Shown piece after piece: positions 63,333 to 64,000 of a DNA stretch of 64,000 nt. Below the pieces are notes generated by a model. It saw nothing but the letters and a program-made list of their open reading frames with translations. It was not told where the DNA came from and made no database searches. The translations under genes and the position numbers were made by a program. The DNA comes from Bacteroidetes bacterium HGW-Bacteroidetes-8 (GTDB lineage: Bacteria; Bacteroidota; Bacteroidia; Bacteroidales; UBA932), in NCBI GenBank assembly GCA_002840895.1, contig PHCZ01000001.1, forward strand, positions 350,259 through 414,258, given 5' to 3'. The first letter of the stretch is position 1. The number at the start of each line of letters is the position of its first letter.

Positions 63333-64000
63333 AAGATCACACAAAAGAGTACAGAAGACTTGACGCTTATAGTCACACTTGCAATCGAAAAAGAGGACTA
63401 CACAGAGAAGAGAAAGAAGATTCTTAGCGATTACCGCCGTAAGGCAGATATTAAAGGGTTTCGTAAGGGGATGGCTCCTATGAGTTTCATAGAGAAGACA
63501 CACGGGAGAGCAGCCCTGCTGGATGCCGTTAACGGAGTAATCTCAGATGGGCTTAATAACTATATTACAGAAAACAATTTAAATATCATAGGCGAACCGC
63601 TTCCTAACGAGAGCGAACAGAAGCCAATAGACTGGGAGAGCGACGAGCAATTTGAGGTATCATTTGACCTTGCAATGGCTCCTAAAGTTGAGATTAACCT
63701 GACATCAAAGGATAATATTCCATATTACGAAGTTGAAATCAGTGATGAGGATATGCTTAAGTATCGCAGCAATCTGCTCAAGCAATATGGTCAGCTGGTA
63801 GCTGCAGAGAGTGTGGAAGAGGAGGATTTTATTGTTGCAGATCTTGTACAGCAGGAGAGAACAGTTGAGGGGGCATATATAGCCCTGAGGTCAATAGCAG
63901 ATTCAAAAATTAAGAAGAGTTTTATCGGCAAAAAGAGTGGAGATGAGTTTGCAATTAATGTAAACAAAGCTTTTGAGAACGAAACAGACAGAGCTGCCCT
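63333..64000 (+). CDS. tig: Trigger factor (peptidyl-prolyl isomerase chaperone), start missing, 3' end outside window
   Basis: The open frame (ITQKSTEDLTLIVTLAIEKE onward) matches the N-terminal ribosome-binding domain of trigger factor, with the ribosome-docking signature GFRKGMAP at about codons 45-52, and runs open to the window end (about 222 codons). It has no start codon at the expected place: the codon before AAG-ATC-ACA is CGG, inside the truncated tRNA. Upstream the frame is open only to TAA at 63288-63290; TTG at 63291 is the only candidate start and would translate tRNA sequence. The gene was probably intact before a deletion removed the tRNA 3' end, the spacer and its ATG. Confidence 0.85.

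Noticed and set aside
63182..63427. 81-codon plus-strand ORF across the tRNA
   Set aside because: It is out of frame with trigger factor, crosses the promoter and tRNA, and its product has no plausible composition.
1..64000. Mobile elements, prophage, CRISPR or toxin-antitoxin genes
   Set aside because: I looked for transposase, integrase, regular spaced repeats and small paired genes, and saw none that could be supported.

Overview
The window looks like a chromosomal segment of a Bacteroidales bacterium. The evidence is a SusC/SusD pair next to an ECF sigma factor and a FecR anti-sigma factor, Mfa/Fim-type fimbrial lipoproteins, many Bacteroidetes lipoboxes, almost no Shine-Dalgarno sequences, and several matches to the Bacteroidetes promoter (TTTG, 19 bp, TAnnTTTG). 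Both radical-SAM enzymes of the futalosine menaquinone route (mqnC, mqnE) are present, which argues against a typical Bacteroides and suggests a Rikenellaceae-like or other Bacteroidales lineage; that family guess is inference. No transposase, integrase, phage gene, CRISPR array or rRNA was seen.

Layout. 1-7.6 kb: a nutrient-uptake locus with the end of a thioredoxin-like gene, SusD, an STN-containing SusC, FecR and a divergent ECF sigma factor. 7.57-8.05 kb: a gene-free, nearly symmetric nested inverted repeat. 8.1-29 kb: housekeeping and repair genes (yicC, glnS, a MATE exporter, a secreted MsrB-MsrA fusion, nfo, recG, pdxA, rnhA, mqnC, gpsA, pgi, AddB- and AddA-like genes). 29-36.2 kb: a DUF5106 lipoprotein, the oxidative pentose phosphate operon gnd-zwf-pgl and an S9 peptidase. 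36.2-45.4 kb: an eight-gene minus-strand fimbrial or surface-adhesin operon in which one gene is interrupted by an in-frame TGA. 45.6-50.4 kb: serS, ruvC and a TonB-receptor-like barrel. 50.5 kb: a 115-nt hairpin element. 50.7-58.3 kb, minus strand: queD-polA-sigma-rsmG, rpmH with its own promoter and terminator, then mqnE-PASTA protein-rluD. 58.5-64 kb: an aminotransferase, a FecC/FecE-type ABC pair, tpiA-prmA, and a tRNA-Leu(UAG) that lacks its 3' part and runs directly into a trigger-factor gene without a start codon.

How the genes work together. The sigma/FecR/SusCD block fits a substrate-induced outer-membrane import system. pgi, gnd, zwf, pgl and tpiA cover central sugar metabolism. recG, ruvC, AddAB-like, nfo and polA form a repair set. 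The fimbrial operon encodes probable tip or stalk subunits together with the DUF3575 and DUF3868 proteins that usually accompany them. The oddest points are the tRNA/tig junction, the in-frame TGA at a conserved Big_2 cysteine position, the 480-bp inverted repeat, the sigma factor without a usual start codon, and a PolA whose proofreading ExoI motif is not visible.
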